The notes beneath the pieces were generated by a model. That model was not told where the DNA came from. It searched no databases and saw only the letters and a program-made list of their open reading frames with translations. 36,193 bases of DNA. Source: Streptomyces sp. BR123 (GTDB lineage Bacteria > Actinomycetota > Actinomycetes > Streptomycetales > Streptomycetaceae). How positions within the stretch are numbered: the stretch's first letter is position 1; each line of letters opens with the position of its first letter. Made by a program: the position numbers and the translations under genes. This document shows positions 15,405-23,514 of this stretch, piece after piece. The stretch is from NCBI RefSeq assembly GCF_013401435.1, contig NZ_JACBGN010000051.1, forward strand, positions 1 through 36,193. The letters are read 5' to 3'.

Positions 15405-16952
15405 ATGGATATGCACACTGTCGTGGTGGGGACGTCCGGGACCACCCCCGAGGACGTCATCGCCGTCGCCCGCGGCAACGCGCGGGTCCAGCTGTCCCCC
15501 GAGGCCCTGGACGCGCTCGCCCGCTCTCGCGAGATCGTCGACTCCCTCGCCGCCAAGCCCGAGCCCGTCTACGGGGTCTCCACCGGCTTCGGCGCCCTGG
15601 CCTCCCGTCACATCAGCCCGGAGCTGCGCGCCCAGCTCCAGCGCAACATCGTCCGCTCGCACGCCGCCGGCATGGGCCCGCGTGTCGAGCGGGAGGTCGT
15701 GCGCGCCCTGATGTTCCTGCGCCTGAAGACGGTCGCCTCCGGTCACACCGGTGTCCGCCCCTCCGTCGCGCAGGCCATGGCCGACCTGCTCAACGCGGGC
15801 ATCACGCCCGTCGTCCACGAGTACGGCTCCCTCGGCTGCTCCGGCGACCTCGCCCCGCTCTCGCACTGCGCGCTCGCCCTGATGGGCGAGGGCGACGCCG
15901 AGGGTCCCGACGGGGCCGTCCGCCCGGCCGGCGAGCTGCTCGCCGAGGCCGGCATCGAGCCCGTCGAGCTGCGCGAGAAGGAGGGCCTCGCCCTCCTCAA
16001 CGGCACCGACGGCATGCTCGGCATGCTGATCATGGCCCTCGCCGACCTCCGCAGGCTCTACACCTCCGCGGACATCACCGCCGCCCTGACGCTGGAGGCC
16101 CTGCTCGGCACCGAGAAGGTCCTCGCCCCCGAGCTGCACGCCATCCGCCCGCACCCCGGCCAGGGCGACTCCGCCGCCAACATGGCCGCCGTCCTGAAGG
16201 GCTCCGGACTCACCGGGCACTTCCAGGAGGAGTCCGCCCCGCGCGTGCAGGACGCGTACTCGGTGCGCTGCGCTCCGCAGGTCGCCGGCGCCGGCCGGGA
16301 CACCATGGCGCACGCAGCCCTGGTCGCCTCCCGCGAGCTGGCCTCCGCCGTCGACAACCCGGTGGTCCTGCCCGACGGGCGCGTGGAGTCCAACGGCAAC
16401 TTCCACGGCGCGCCGGTCGCGTACGTCCTGGACTTCCTCGCCATCGCCGCCGCCGACCTCGCCTCCATCGCCGAGCGGCGCACCGACCGGCTCCTGGACA
16501 AGAACCGCTCGCACGGCCTGCCGCCGTTCCTGGCCGACGACGCCGGCGTCGACTCCGGCCTGATGATCGCCCAGTACACGCAGGCCGCCCTGGTCAGCGA
16601 GATGAAGCGGCTGGCCGCCCCGGCCTCCGCCGACTCCATCCCCTCCTCGGCCATGCAGGAGGACCACGTCTCGATGGGCTGGTCGGCCGCGCGCAAGCTC
16701 CGCACCGCCGTCGACAACCTGACCCGCGTCATCGCCATCGAGCTGTACGCGGCCACCCGCGCCATCGAGCTGCGCCACGGGCTCACCGCCGCCCCCGCCA
16801 GCCTCGCCGCCATCGCCGCCACGCGGGCGGCCGGTGTCGAGGGCCCCGGGCCGGACCGCTTCCTGGCGCCCGACCTGGCCGCCGCCGACGCGTTCGTGCG
16901 CTCGGGCGGGCTGGTCGAGGCCGTCGAGGGGGTCACGGGCCCGCTCGCCTGA
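15405..16952 (+). CDS. hutH: Histidine ammonia-lyase
   Basis: A 515-residue lyase converting L-histidine to urocanate and ammonia, the first step of histidine catabolism. The electrophilic MIO cofactor forms from residues 145-147, here Cys-Ser-Gly (YGSLGCSGDLAPL) rather than the commoner Ala-Ser-Gly; I recall the Cys form in other Streptomyces HutH proteins. Other motifs: YGVSTGFGALA near 57, QRNIVRSHAAGMG (His typical of histidine rather than aromatic ammonia-lyases), NGTDGML, QDAYSVRCAPQV, ESNGNFHGAPV and SSAMQEDHVSMGW. ATG 15405 follows TAGGGT by 7 nt and has no strong Shine-Dalgarno. No other hut gene is adjacent. A strong nested hairpin follows. Confidence 0.95.
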   Translation: MDMHTVVVGTSGTTPEDVIAVARGNARVQLSPEALDALARSREIVDSLAAKPEPVYGVSTGFGALASRHISPELRAQLQRNIVRSHAAGMGPRVEREVVRALMFLRLKTVASGHTGVRPSVAQAMADLLNAGITPVVHEYGSLGCSGDLAPLSHCALALMGEGDAEGPDGAVRPAGELLAEAGIEPVELREKEGLALLNGTDGMLGMLIMALADLRRLYTSADITAALTLEALLGTEKVLAPELHAIRPHPGQGDSAANMAAVLKGSGLTGHFQEESAPRVQDAYSVRCAPQVAGAGRDTMAHAALVASRELASAVDNPVVLPDGRVESNGNFHGAPVAYVLDFLAIAAADLASIAERRTDRLLDKNRSHGLPPFLADDAGVDSGLMIAQYTQAALVSEMKRLAAPASADSIPSSAMQEDHVSMGWSAARKLRTAVDNLTRVIAIELYAATRAIELRHGLTAAPASLAAIAATRAAGVEGPGPDRFLAPDLAAADAFVRSGGLVEAVEGVTGPLA

Positions 16953-16992
16953 GCAGCCCGGCCTGCTTGTCCGGCAGTGCGGTGAACGGAAA

Positions 16993-17041
16993 CGGCCGGG
17001 GGCCGCTCCCGGGAGGAATCCCGGCGGGCGGCCCCCGGCCG
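16993..17041. terminator. Nested bidirectional terminator after hutH
   Basis: The outer stem has 14 perfect pairs: CGGCCGGGGGCCGC (16993-17006) with GCGGCCCCCGGCCG (17028-17041). The inner stem is CCGGGA (17009-17014) with TCCCGG (17019-17024) around a 4-nt loop. It lies 40 nt after hutH and 23 nt after the convergent gene's stop. Confidence 0.8.
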
Positions 17042-17064
17042 CTGTGCTGTCGGGTCCGCGGCCC

Positions 17065-17454
17065 CTACTGGCTGCGGGTGCGGCGTACCGAGAACGCGAC
17101 GAATCCCGCGCCGACGCCCAGGAAGAGGGTGCCGGCCAGCAGGTACGGGGTGGTGTCGATCCCGCCGGTGTCCGCGAGCGCCAGGGTGGCGGCCCGGCTG
17201 CCCGGCGCGGTCCCGCCGACGTCCGTGGCGCCTGTGGCGCCTGTGGCCTCCGCGGTGTCCGTCGCGCCCGCGCCGTCGGTGTCGGCGGCGGTCATCGTGA
17301 CGGTGCCGGAACCGCCGGCGTTCCCGGAGGCGGGCGCGACGGAAGCGGGGGTCGCGGACCCGGGTGCGGTCGCGTTCGCGGACGGAACGAACCAGAGGGC
17401 GGCGAGGAGAGTGGTCGCACCCAGCGAGGTGAGCAGGGGCGGGCGTGCGGACAC
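17065..17454 (-). CDS. Small secreted protein with LAxTG-like sorting signal
   Basis: A 129-residue protein. Residues 1-29 look like a Sec signal peptide (SARPP, a hydrophobic core LGATTLLAALWFV, then PSANA as a cleavage-like site). A 60-residue Ala/Thr/Gly-rich low-complexity region follows. The C-terminus has LADTG (positions 93-97), a hydrophobic helix (YLLAGTLFLGVGAGFVAF) and the basic tail RRTRSQ, the tripartite layout of sortase substrates. Class E sortases of Streptomyces prefer LAxTG, as in the long chaplins. It is probably anchored to the cell wall, with unknown role. GTG 17454 has AGGGGGA 8 nt upstream. No sortase gene is in the window. Confidence 0.78.
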   Translation of the reverse strand: MSARPPLLTSLGATTLLAALWFVPSANATAPGSATPASVAPASGNAGGSGTVTMTAADTDGAGATDTAEATGATGATDVGGTAPGSRAATLALADTGGIDTTPYLLAGTLFLGVGAGFVAFSVRRTRSQ

Positions 17455-17561
17455 GGGGCGATCCCCCTTGCGGAAGCAGCGAATTGACCGTGTGCGGTGA
17501 TGCTACGGAAAGGGGCGGGTCGTGGGAAAGCCGGGGCGTGCGCGGGCTTACTCTCCGACGT

Positions 17562-17903
17562 ATGAACCCTTCTGACACATCACGATACGTACGGCTTCGC
17601 GTGGATTTGGTGCTGGAGGTGCCGGACGCCGACGCCCTCACCGGAGCCGCACTCGACCACATCGCCGACGACGAGTTCATGCCGGACGACGAACGCAGCC
17701 ACGCCGAGTCCGCGGTCCGGGATGACGAATCGGAGGCCCTCGCGTACCTCGTCGACCCCACTGACCTGGTCGTGGACATCCCCGGGGTGGACCTCGTACA
17801 GGCCTCCTGGAGCAGCGAGCCCGTCGAATACGACCCCGAGTCACTGGAGTACGAGCTGGACGAGGAAGATGGAGGCTTCGACAGAGAGACCGACAACGCC
17901 TGA
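17562..17903 (+). CDS. Acidic conserved hypothetical protein
   Basis: A 113-residue strongly acidic protein; about a third of the residues are Asp/Glu. It has no transmembrane segment, no signal peptide and no domain I can name. It starts MNPSDTSRYVRLRVDLVLEV, and a strand-like VRLRVDLVLEVPDADAL is followed by acidic stretches (DDEFMPDDE, EYELDEEDGGF). ATG 17562 has no Shine-Dalgarno but follows TACTCT by 7 nt, as at other leaderless genes here; the longer open frame upstream to 17445 runs into the divergent gene. It lies before the L,D-transpeptidase gene with a 133-bp gap. Real coding is supported by GC-rich third positions; function unknown. Confidence 0.7.
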   Translation: MNPSDTSRYVRLRVDLVLEVPDADALTGAALDHIADDEFMPDDERSHAESAVRDDESEALAYLVDPTDLVVDIPGVDLVQASWSSEPVEYDPESLEYELDEEDGGFDRETDNA

Positions 17904-18036
17904 CCGTGGGGTAGCCCACATCCTGACGGAATGTGGAACCGATCCGAGCCGTCAACGCGTTGCCTGGTGAGTGGCAGGGGGTCTGTCCCCCTGCCCGGGG
18001 ATGCCCCCGGGGGGTTCAGCAGCGATGGAGTGGCGT

Positions 18037-19293
18037 GTGAGGACGGACAGCAAGCGGCGGAGAAGGTCCGTGGCGGCCGTATCGGCCGTGCTCGGGGGCG
18101 TACTGATGCTCACGGCATGCGGCGGCGGTGACGAGGACAAGGCGAAGGGCGGCGGTGACACCGCCAAGTCGCAGTCCGACGTCGACGCGGCGGCGGCCAA
18201 GGACGCGTCGAAGGCCAAGATAACGATCGCGCCGAAGGACGGCTCGACCAACGTCGGCATCGACACCACGGCCGTCAGCGTCGCCGACGGCACGCTCACC
18301 GCCGTCGAGCTGAAGACCTCCGAGGGCGCGGCCGTGGCCGGCAGGATAGCCGGCGACGGCAAGAGCTGGAAGCCGGACGCCCCGCTGAAGCGCTCCACGA
18401 AGTACGCGCTGTCGGCGACCGCCAAGGACGCGGGCGGCAAGGAGGCGCACGAGAACTCCTCCTTCACCACCGTCTCCCCGGAGAACAGCTTCATCGGCTC
18501 GTTCGTGCCGGAGGACGGTCAGACCGTCGGCGTGGGCATGCCCGTGTCGATCACCTTCAACAAGCCGATCAAGGACAGGAAGGCCGTCCAGGCGGCGATC
18601 AACGTCACCTCCGACAGCGGCCAGGAGGTCGTCGGCCACTGGTTCAGCGATCAGCGGCTCGACTTCCGCCCCGAGAACTACTGGAAGGCGAACTCCACCG
18701 TCACGATGAAGATGACGCTGGACGGCGTGCAGGGCGCCCCCGGCATCCAGGGCGTGCAGAACCGCACCGCCACCTTCAAGATCGGCCGGAGCCAGGTCTC
18801 CACGGTCGACGCGAAGTCGAAGAAGATGACGGTCACCCGGGACGGCCAGGTCATCAAGACCATCCCGATCTCGGCGGGCGCCCCGGCGAACCCGACGTAC
18901 AACGGCCAGATGGTGATCTCCGAGAAGTTCAAGGAGACCCGGATGAACGGCGCCACCGTCGGCTTCACCGACGCCGACGGCAAGGGCGAGTACGACATCA
19001 AGGACGTCCCGCACGCGATGCGGCTGTCGAACTCCGGCACCTTCCTCCACGGCAACTACTGGGGCGCGGACTCGATCTTCGGCAACGCGAACACCAGCCA
19101 CGGCTGTATCGGCCTGAACGACGTCAAGGGCGCGGGCGACCCGAACCAGCCGGCCGCCTGGTTCTACGACAACTCGCTCATCGGCGACGTCGTCACGGTG
19201 GTCAACTCCCCGGACAAGACCATCAAGCCGGACAACGGCCTGAACGGCTGGAACATGAGCTGGGCGGACTGGAAGGCCGGCTCGGCCGCCTGA
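18037..19293 (+). CDS. L,D-transpeptidase lipoprotein (YkuD domain)
   Basis: A 418-residue exported protein. A basic N-terminus (SKRRRR) and hydrophobic core lead to the lipobox LTAC, so it should be lipidated on the outer face of the membrane. Residues about 60-270 resemble the two Ig-like domains of mycobacterial Ldt proteins. The YkuD catalytic domain has His338 (FLHGNYWG), His355 and Cys357 in SHGCIGL, forming the nucleophile motif. These enzymes make 3-3 cross-links in peptidoglycan. Two starts compete: ATG 18025 without a ribosome-binding site, and GTG 18037 with GGAG 5 nt upstream; I chose the latter. Two hairpins follow the stop. Confidence 0.92.
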   Translation: MRTDSKRRRRSVAAVSAVLGGVLMLTACGGGDEDKAKGGGDTAKSQSDVDAAAAKDASKAKITIAPKDGSTNVGIDTTAVSVADGTLTAVELKTSEGAAVAGRIAGDGKSWKPDAPLKRSTKYALSATAKDAGGKEAHENSSFTTVSPENSFIGSFVPEDGQTVGVGMPVSITFNKPIKDRKAVQAAINVTSDSGQEVVGHWFSDQRLDFRPENYWKANSTVTMKMTLDGVQGAPGIQGVQNRTATFKIGRSQVSTVDAKSKKMTVTRDGQVIKTIPISAGAPANPTYNGQMVISEKFKETRMNGATVGFTDADGKGEYDIKDVPHAMRLSNSGTFLHGNYWGADSIFGNANTSHGCIGLNDVKGAGDPNQPAAWFYDNSLIGDVVTVVNSPDKTIKPDNGLNGWNMSWADWKAGSAA

Positions 19294-19300
19294 CCCCCGT

Positions 19301-19316
19301 CCCGCCGCACGGCGGG
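19301..19316 (+). terminator. First hairpin after the L,D-transpeptidase gene
   Basis: CCCGCCG (19301-19307) and CGGCGGG (19310-19316) pair perfectly around a CA centre, 8 nt after the stop codon. The tiny loop would have to open one or two pairs. Confidence 0.4.
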
Positions 19317-19330
19317 CCGGACCGTACCCG

Positions 19331-19370
19331 CGGATGGCGGGGCACCTCTCGGCGGGTGCCCCGCCATCCG
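19331..19370 (+). terminator. Strong terminator after the L,D-transpeptidase gene
   Basis: A perfect 16-bp stem: CGGATGGCGGGGCACC (19331-19346) with GGTGCCCCGCCATCCG (19355-19370) around an 8-nt loop, 38 nt after the stop codon. Confidence 0.75.
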
Positions 19371-19465
19371 GCGTTTCCGGCGGCAGCCCGGTGGCCGCTC
19401 GACGCCCGCACCGCCGCCGCAAACTCCCGGGCGGGCGGCCCCGTCCCCGAACTAGGGTTCGGCAC

Positions 19466-20443
19466 ATGACGAGCGACTCCGCGATCCGCGCCCTCACCCC
19501 GCCGCCGTCCGACGCCGAGGCGGAGGCCTGGCGGAAGGTCCTGGCCGACGCCCTGGCCGCCGACCTGCCGCAGCTGTCGGCGCCCACCCGGGTGGAGGTG
19601 GCCGGACGGCTCCGGGTGCCGCCCGCGCGCGGGCGCGCCGCCCTGTGGGCGGCCGAGGACGGCGTTGCCGGGCTCCTGCTGTTCACCGACGAGGAGAACC
19701 GGCACACCGCGTTCCTCGACGTGCTGACGGTCCGTCCGCGGGCGCGCCGGCAGGGCCTCGGCACGGCCCTGTGGCAGCAGGTCCGCGAGGAACTCCTCGC
19801 CCGCGGCCGCACCTCGGTCACCGCTCAGATCGACCTCGGCGGCCCGGGCCAGGCCTTCGCGGAGTCGCTGGGCTTCACCAGCGTCCTGTCGATGGCCTGG
19901 TACGTCCAGGACGTCCCGCAGGCACAGCGCTCCCTGCCCGTCCGGGAGGCCGCCGCCCCGCCCGGCTACGAGCTCGTCTGCTGGCCCGGCCCGGTGCCCG
20001 ACGCGTGGGCCGCCGCCGCGGCCCGGGCCCACTGCGCGATGGACGACGCCCCGACGGGCGACGCCGACGTGCAGGTCCCCGCCTGGACCCCGGACCGCCT
20101 GCACGCCGCCCAGCAGCTGATCCTGGACCGCGGGGGCGCACTGACCACGGTCGCCGCCGTCACCCCGGAGGGCGAGGTGGCCGCGTACACGGAGCTCGTG
20201 CTGCCCGACCCGGACGGCCCGCGCGCCCTCCAGTACGACACGGTCGTCGTCCCCGGACACCGCGGCCTCGGCCTCGGCCGCACCGTCAAGCTCCGCATGC
20301 TCGCCGAGGCGGCCGACCGCCACCCGGCCCTGCGCGCCGTCGCCACGACCGTCGCGGACGAGAACGCCCCGATGCGCGCCGTCAACGAGGCCCTCGGCTA
20401 CCGCCGCGAACGCGGCACGGCCCTCTTCCAGCTCACCCTGTAG
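19466..20443 (+). CDS. Tandem-domain GNAT N-acetyltransferase
   Basis: A 325-residue protein with two GNAT folds. The N-terminal domain (about 1-150) carries the acetyl-CoA loop VRPRARRQGLGTAL. The C-terminal domain (about 170-325) has VVPGHRGLGLGRTVK and ends with the typical NEALGYRRERGTALFQL. The two-domain layout resembles mycothiol synthase MshD, but MshD-specific residues cannot be assigned by eye, so the substrate is unknown. ATG 19466 lies 7 nt after TAGGGT and lacks a Shine-Dalgarno, so the mRNA is probably leaderless; the frame upstream to 19334 lies over the preceding terminator. Its stop codon overlaps the 3' end of the convergent methyltransferase gene by 11 bp. Confidence 0.85.
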   Translation: MTSDSAIRALTPPPSDAEAEAWRKVLADALAADLPQLSAPTRVEVAGRLRVPPARGRAALWAAEDGVAGLLLFTDEENRHTAFLDVLTVRPRARRQGLGTALWQQVREELLARGRTSVTAQIDLGGPGQAFAESLGFTSVLSMAWYVQDVPQAQRSLPVREAAAPPGYELVCWPGPVPDAWAAAAARAHCAMDDAPTGDADVQVPAWTPDRLHAAQQLILDRGGALTTVAAVTPEGEVAAYTELVLPDPDGPRALQYDTVVVPGHRGLGLGRTVKLRMLAEAADRHPALRAVATTVADENAPMRAVNEALGYRRERGTALFQLTL

Positions 20444-21275
20444 CGGCGGCCGGGCGGCGCGCCACGAGGGAGTACAGGGCGGGCAGGTGCGTCTGCCCGA
20501 ACGGGAAGCGGTACCTGCCGTCCTGACCCCGCGGCAGGATGCCCCGGCCGTCGGACTCGGCGTCGGTGTGCTCGCCGAGCCGCTCCACGGCCAGTCCGGC
20601 GCCGGCCGCGGCCGTCACGATCTCCCCGAGCGTGTGCGGGTACTGCACCGACTCCCGCGGCTCCGTGCGCAGCTCCGGATCCGCGTACGTCCCCGTCACC
20701 GGCTCCCGCTGCGGCAGCCCGCCGCCGTACGGCCAGTCGGCGACGAGCGGCTCGTAACTGGCGAAGACCTGGTACAGCGGGTGCAGGTCGACCATGACCA
20801 GTCGGCCGCCGGGCCGCAGCGCGGCCGCCGCACCCCGCATCCAGGCGTCCAGGTCACCGATCCAGCACAGCACCCCGTACGTGGCGACGGCCAGGTCGAA
20901 CCGGCTGCCGAGCGAGGCCGGCAGCGCCTGCGTGTCCGCCTCCACGAACTCGGCCCGCTCCGCGAGTCCCGCGCGGGCCGCCAGCCCCCGGGCCCGCTCC
21001 ACGGCCACCGGGGAGAAGTCCACCCCGGTCACCCGGGCCCCGAGCCGCGCCCAGCTCGGCGTGTTCATGCCGGAATGGCACTGCAGGTGCAGCAGGTCCA
21101 GCCCGCGCACGTCCCCCGCGAGCTCCCGCTCCAGGTCCCACAGGGTCTGCCGGCCGGCGAGGAACGACTCGACGTCGTAGAACCGGTCCCCGGACGTCGT
21201 CCCGTGCACCCGCGCCAGCTCGTCCCACACGGCCCGATTGGCCGCAACCCCGTCCCGCTGCCCACTGTCGTCCAC
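20433..21275 (-). CDS. Class I SAM-dependent methyltransferase
   Basis: A 280-residue methyltransferase. Motif I is DLLHLQCHSGMNTPSWARLG (about 64-83), followed by VTGVDFSPVAVERARGLA (acidic loop), EFVEADTQALP, FDLAVATYGVLCWIGD and LRPGGRLVMVDLHPLY. The C-terminal part is rich in aromatic residues. Unusually, motif I reads HLQCHSG instead of the common DxGCGxG; this variant is known in a subgroup annotated only as methyltransferase. The frame is open from 21326, but GTG 21275 follows GAGACT by 6 nt, exactly as ilvA does, and I take it as the start. Substrate unknown. It overlaps the GNAT gene tail to tail. Confidence 0.83.
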   Translation of the reverse strand: MDDSGQRDGVAANRAVWDELARVHGTTSGDRFYDVESFLAGRQTLWDLERELAGDVRGLDLLHLQCHSGMNTPSWARLGARVTGVDFSPVAVERARGLAARAGLAERAEFVEADTQALPASLGSRFDLAVATYGVLCWIGDLDAWMRGAAAALRPGGRLVMVDLHPLYQVFASYEPLVADWPYGGGLPQREPVTGTYADPELRTEPRESVQYPHTLGEIVTAAAGAGLAVERLGEHTDAESDGRGILPRGQDGRYRFPFGQTHLPALYSLVARRPAAATG

Positions 21276-21403
21276 CGCCCCAGTCTCCCGACCCTGACCG
21301 GGCCGCGCGACCGATTTCGCCGTCACGCCAGACGGAGGGCGGCGTCGGGGCCTTGCATGCGGGAGCTACGGCGGCGTGTGCCCTGAGCTCGGCTCGGCAA
21401 CGC

Positions 21404-21766
21404 TCACGGCACAATCGGGTCGCGGTAGCGGGCGACCACGGCGTCGCGCTCTCGCTCCCACGTCCAGTCCGCCTCCCTGCGGCGGAATTCGGTGACGGCC
21501 AGCTCGAAGAACTGGTCGGAGGGCCTGCGGCTGGACGCATTGACCACCAGTGCAGAGAGCATCGGCTCGGCTCCCGTGCTGTCCTGGCGACAGACGTCTG
21601 CCAGCAGGAGCGACATCACCCTCCCGCGGTAGTGCACGCGGTGCTCCGGCGCCACGGCCTCGCTCAACGCCTTGTAGGAGCCGGTCCGTCCCTCGCGGGC
21701 CCAGCCCCTGAGAACTGCCGTCATGGTTTCCAGCGCAGCCATGTAGTCCGCATCCCGGTGCTTCAC
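21404..21766 (-). CDS. Uncharacterised protein, 120 residues
   Basis: No family recognised. It is a soluble, mostly alpha-helical-looking protein with Lys/Arg and acidic residues mixed: MAALETMTAVLRGWAREG, then SYKALSEAVAPEHRVHYRGR, MSLLLADVCRQDSTG, MLSALVVNASSRRPSDQFFEL and a C-terminal helix with Trp/Arg (EADWTWERERDAVV). SYKALSEAV is reminiscent of the YxxLA helix of small winged-helix proteins, which is only suggestive. GTG 21766 has GGAGG with an 8-nt spacer; the frame extends ten codons further up without such a site. Codon usage is a little less GC-biased than its neighbours, which may mean later acquisition. Confidence 0.6.
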   Translation of the reverse strand: MKHRDADYMAALETMTAVLRGWAREGRTGSYKALSEAVAPEHRVHYRGRVMSLLLADVCRQDSTGAEPMLSALVVNASSRRPSDQFFELAVTEFRRREADWTWERERDAVVARYRDPIVP

Positions 21767-21899
21767 GCGAGCCCCCTCCGGTCGACAGACCGTCACGGTA
21801 CCGAGCTGCCGACGTTGTGGCGGCCGGTTTGCGCAAGAAGTCGACGGGGCGACCCTGCAGCTGTGGGACGGTGTCCGACCGGCCAGGAGGGCCCAGTGG

Positions 21900-22508
21900 T
21901 CAGTATCCCGAGGGGTGCGCTGACAGCCAGGCGGAGTGGCGGTCGCGCAGGCGGTCGCGTTCCCCGGGGGTGGGGAGGATGACGTCGGCGCCGCCGTCGT
22001 ACGCGTGGTGGATGCGGGTGAGGTCCGGGTCCGTCACGAGGACCCCCGACACGGCCGCGTCGGCGGCCGCGCGGAGCAGCGGGTCGAGGCAGCCGCGTAC
22101 CCAGGGCCGCCGGTCGGCGTAGAAGTACCACAGCTGGTCCGGACCCGGGTCGGACGGCTCGTCCAGGACGGTCCACAGGGTGCCCGCCGGGTGGAGGGCC
22201 CTGCGCAGCACCGTCCACTCCGGAGGATCGGCCGTTTCGGCCGGGTCCGTCCAGTCGATGGTCACCACGCAGACCTCGCCGTCCGCGAAGAGCTCGTCGA
22301 GGACCGTGTTGTACCGGTCGAGGAGGACCGCGTACTCGGCCTCGTCGTCCGCGTAGCGCTTCGACTCCGGCAGGCTGTGGAAGCGGACCCAGCGGTTTCC
22401 GTACACCGTCTTCAGATCCCACGGCAGCACCGGCCCGGCAGGCCTCTGGGCCTGCCAGAGCCGGGTCAGCCGCTCGTGCGCCGGGTCGGGGAGCAGGGCG
22501 CTGCTCAC
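21900..22508 (-). CDS. DUF3885 domain-containing protein
   Basis: A 202-residue soluble protein with the DUF3885 features in its second half: [41 protein letters not shown], and the end [19 protein letters not shown]. The family has no known function and is scattered in actinobacteria and firmicutes, where I recall it resembling immunity or SUKH-neighbour proteins; that link is weak. GTG 22508 overlaps the msrA stop codon in GTGA, so the gene is very likely translationally coupled to msrA and expressed with it. Confidence 0.78.
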   Translation of the reverse strand: MSSALLPDPAHERLTRLWQAQRPAGPVLPWDLKTVYGNRWVRFHSLPESKRYADDEAEYAVLLDRYNTVLDELFADGEVCVVTIDWTDPAETADPPEWTVLRRALHPAGTLWTVLDEPSDPGPDQLWYFYADRRPWVRGCLDPLLRAAADAAVSGVLVTDPDLTRIHHAYDGGADVILPTPGERDRLRDRHSAWLSAHPSGY

Positions 22509-23173
22509 TCCGCGGGCGTCTTGGCCACGCCGATGGGGCAGGAGACGCCCGTGCCGCCTATGCCGCAGTAGCCCGCCGGGTTCTTGTCCAGGTACTGCTG
22601 GTGGGCGGCCTCTGCAGGCCAGAAAGGGCGGTCCTCGGCCGGGAGGATCGCCGTGGTGATCGGGCCGTAGCCGGCGGCGTTCAGGACCTGCTGGTAGGCA
22701 TCGCGGGAGGCTTCGGCCTCGGCCTGCCGGGCGGGGGAGTGGGTGTACACGGCGGAGCGGTACTGGGTGCCGACGTCATTGCCCTGGCGGAAGCCCTGGG
22801 TGGGGTCGTGGGACTCCCAGAACAGCTTCAGCAGGGTGGCGTAGGAGACGGTCGACGGGTCGAAGACCACGCGGACGACCTCGGCGTGGCCGGTGAGGCC
22901 CGAGCAGACCTCCTCGTACGTGGGGTTCTGCGTGTGGCCGCCCTGGTAGCCGACGAGGGTGGTCCACACCCCGGGGGTCTGCCAGAACTTCCGCTCGGCG
23001 CCCCAGAAGCAGCCCAGCCCGAAGTCCGCGACCTCCAGGTGCTCCGGGTAGGGGCCGGCGAGGGGGGTGCCGAGGACGGTGTGCTGCGGCGGCAGGGCGA
23101 ACAGGGGCTCCGGGCGGCCCTTGAGGGCCTGCTCGGCGGTGGGGAGCTCGGGCGTGCGGCGGTACGAGAACAT
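22505..23173 (-). CDS. msrA: Peptide-methionine (S)-S-oxide reductase
   Basis: A 222-residue MsrA that reduces methionine-S-sulfoxide in proteins. The catalytic GCFWG has Cys55 as nucleophile; the conserved [48 protein letters not shown] and [15 protein letters not shown] follow. Resolving cysteines are present near the C-terminus ([15 protein letters not shown]). The ~45-residue N-terminal extension before the core is usual for actinobacterial MsrA. ATG 23173 has AAGGAGGG 6 nt upstream, the strongest ribosome-binding site in this region. The downstream DUF3885 gene overlaps by 4 bp. Confidence 0.96.
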   Translation of the reverse strand: MFSYRRTPELPTAEQALKGRPEPLFALPPQHTVLGTPLAGPYPEHLEVADFGLGCFWGAERKFWQTPGVWTTLVGYQGGHTQNPTYEEVCSGLTGHAEVVRVVFDPSTVSYATLLKLFWESHDPTQGFRQGNDVGTQYRSAVYTHSPARQAEAEASRDAYQQVLNAAGYGPITTAILPAEDRPFWPAEAAHQQYLDKNPAGYCGIGGTGVSCPIGVAKTPAE

Positions 23174-23514
23174 GGACTTCCCTCCTTGGTACCTCCCTCA
23201 ACGGACGGGGGCGGGCCCGGATTCCCCGCCCGCGGCCCGGGCCGGAGGGCTCGGGCGGGAAGGGTCCGGACCCGCCCGTCGTCGGCCGGCCACCGCCCGC
23301 GCGTCCGGCACCGCCTGGTGCTGCGCGTCCGTCGTCACGCGGACCGCCCGGCCGCGTGCGTACAGGTACCGCCGCTTCGGCTGGAGCGGTCGCCCGGACC
23401 CGTCGGCCGGCCCCGGCGCCCGGACCCGTCGGCCGGACCCGTCGGCCACGGGGGATCACGCGGCCCCGCGACCACGTATCGCTTACGGCAACCTCATGGC
23501 CCGAAGGCGGTGCG
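23174..23514. other. Gene-free region with a 13-bp tandem repeat
   Basis: Lies upstream of msrA and downstream of the TPR-like gene. Apart from the repeat at 23395-23446 I see no gene, no clear promoter pair and no strong terminator. Confidence 0.5.
23395..23446. repeat. Four tandem 13-bp units
   Basis: CGGACCCGTCGGC occurs at 23395-23407, 23421-23433 and 23434-23446, with a degenerate unit (CGGCCCCGGCGCC) at 23408-23420. The period is exactly 13 bp, the same as in the 8573-8643 array, but the sequence is different. Confidence 0.85.
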
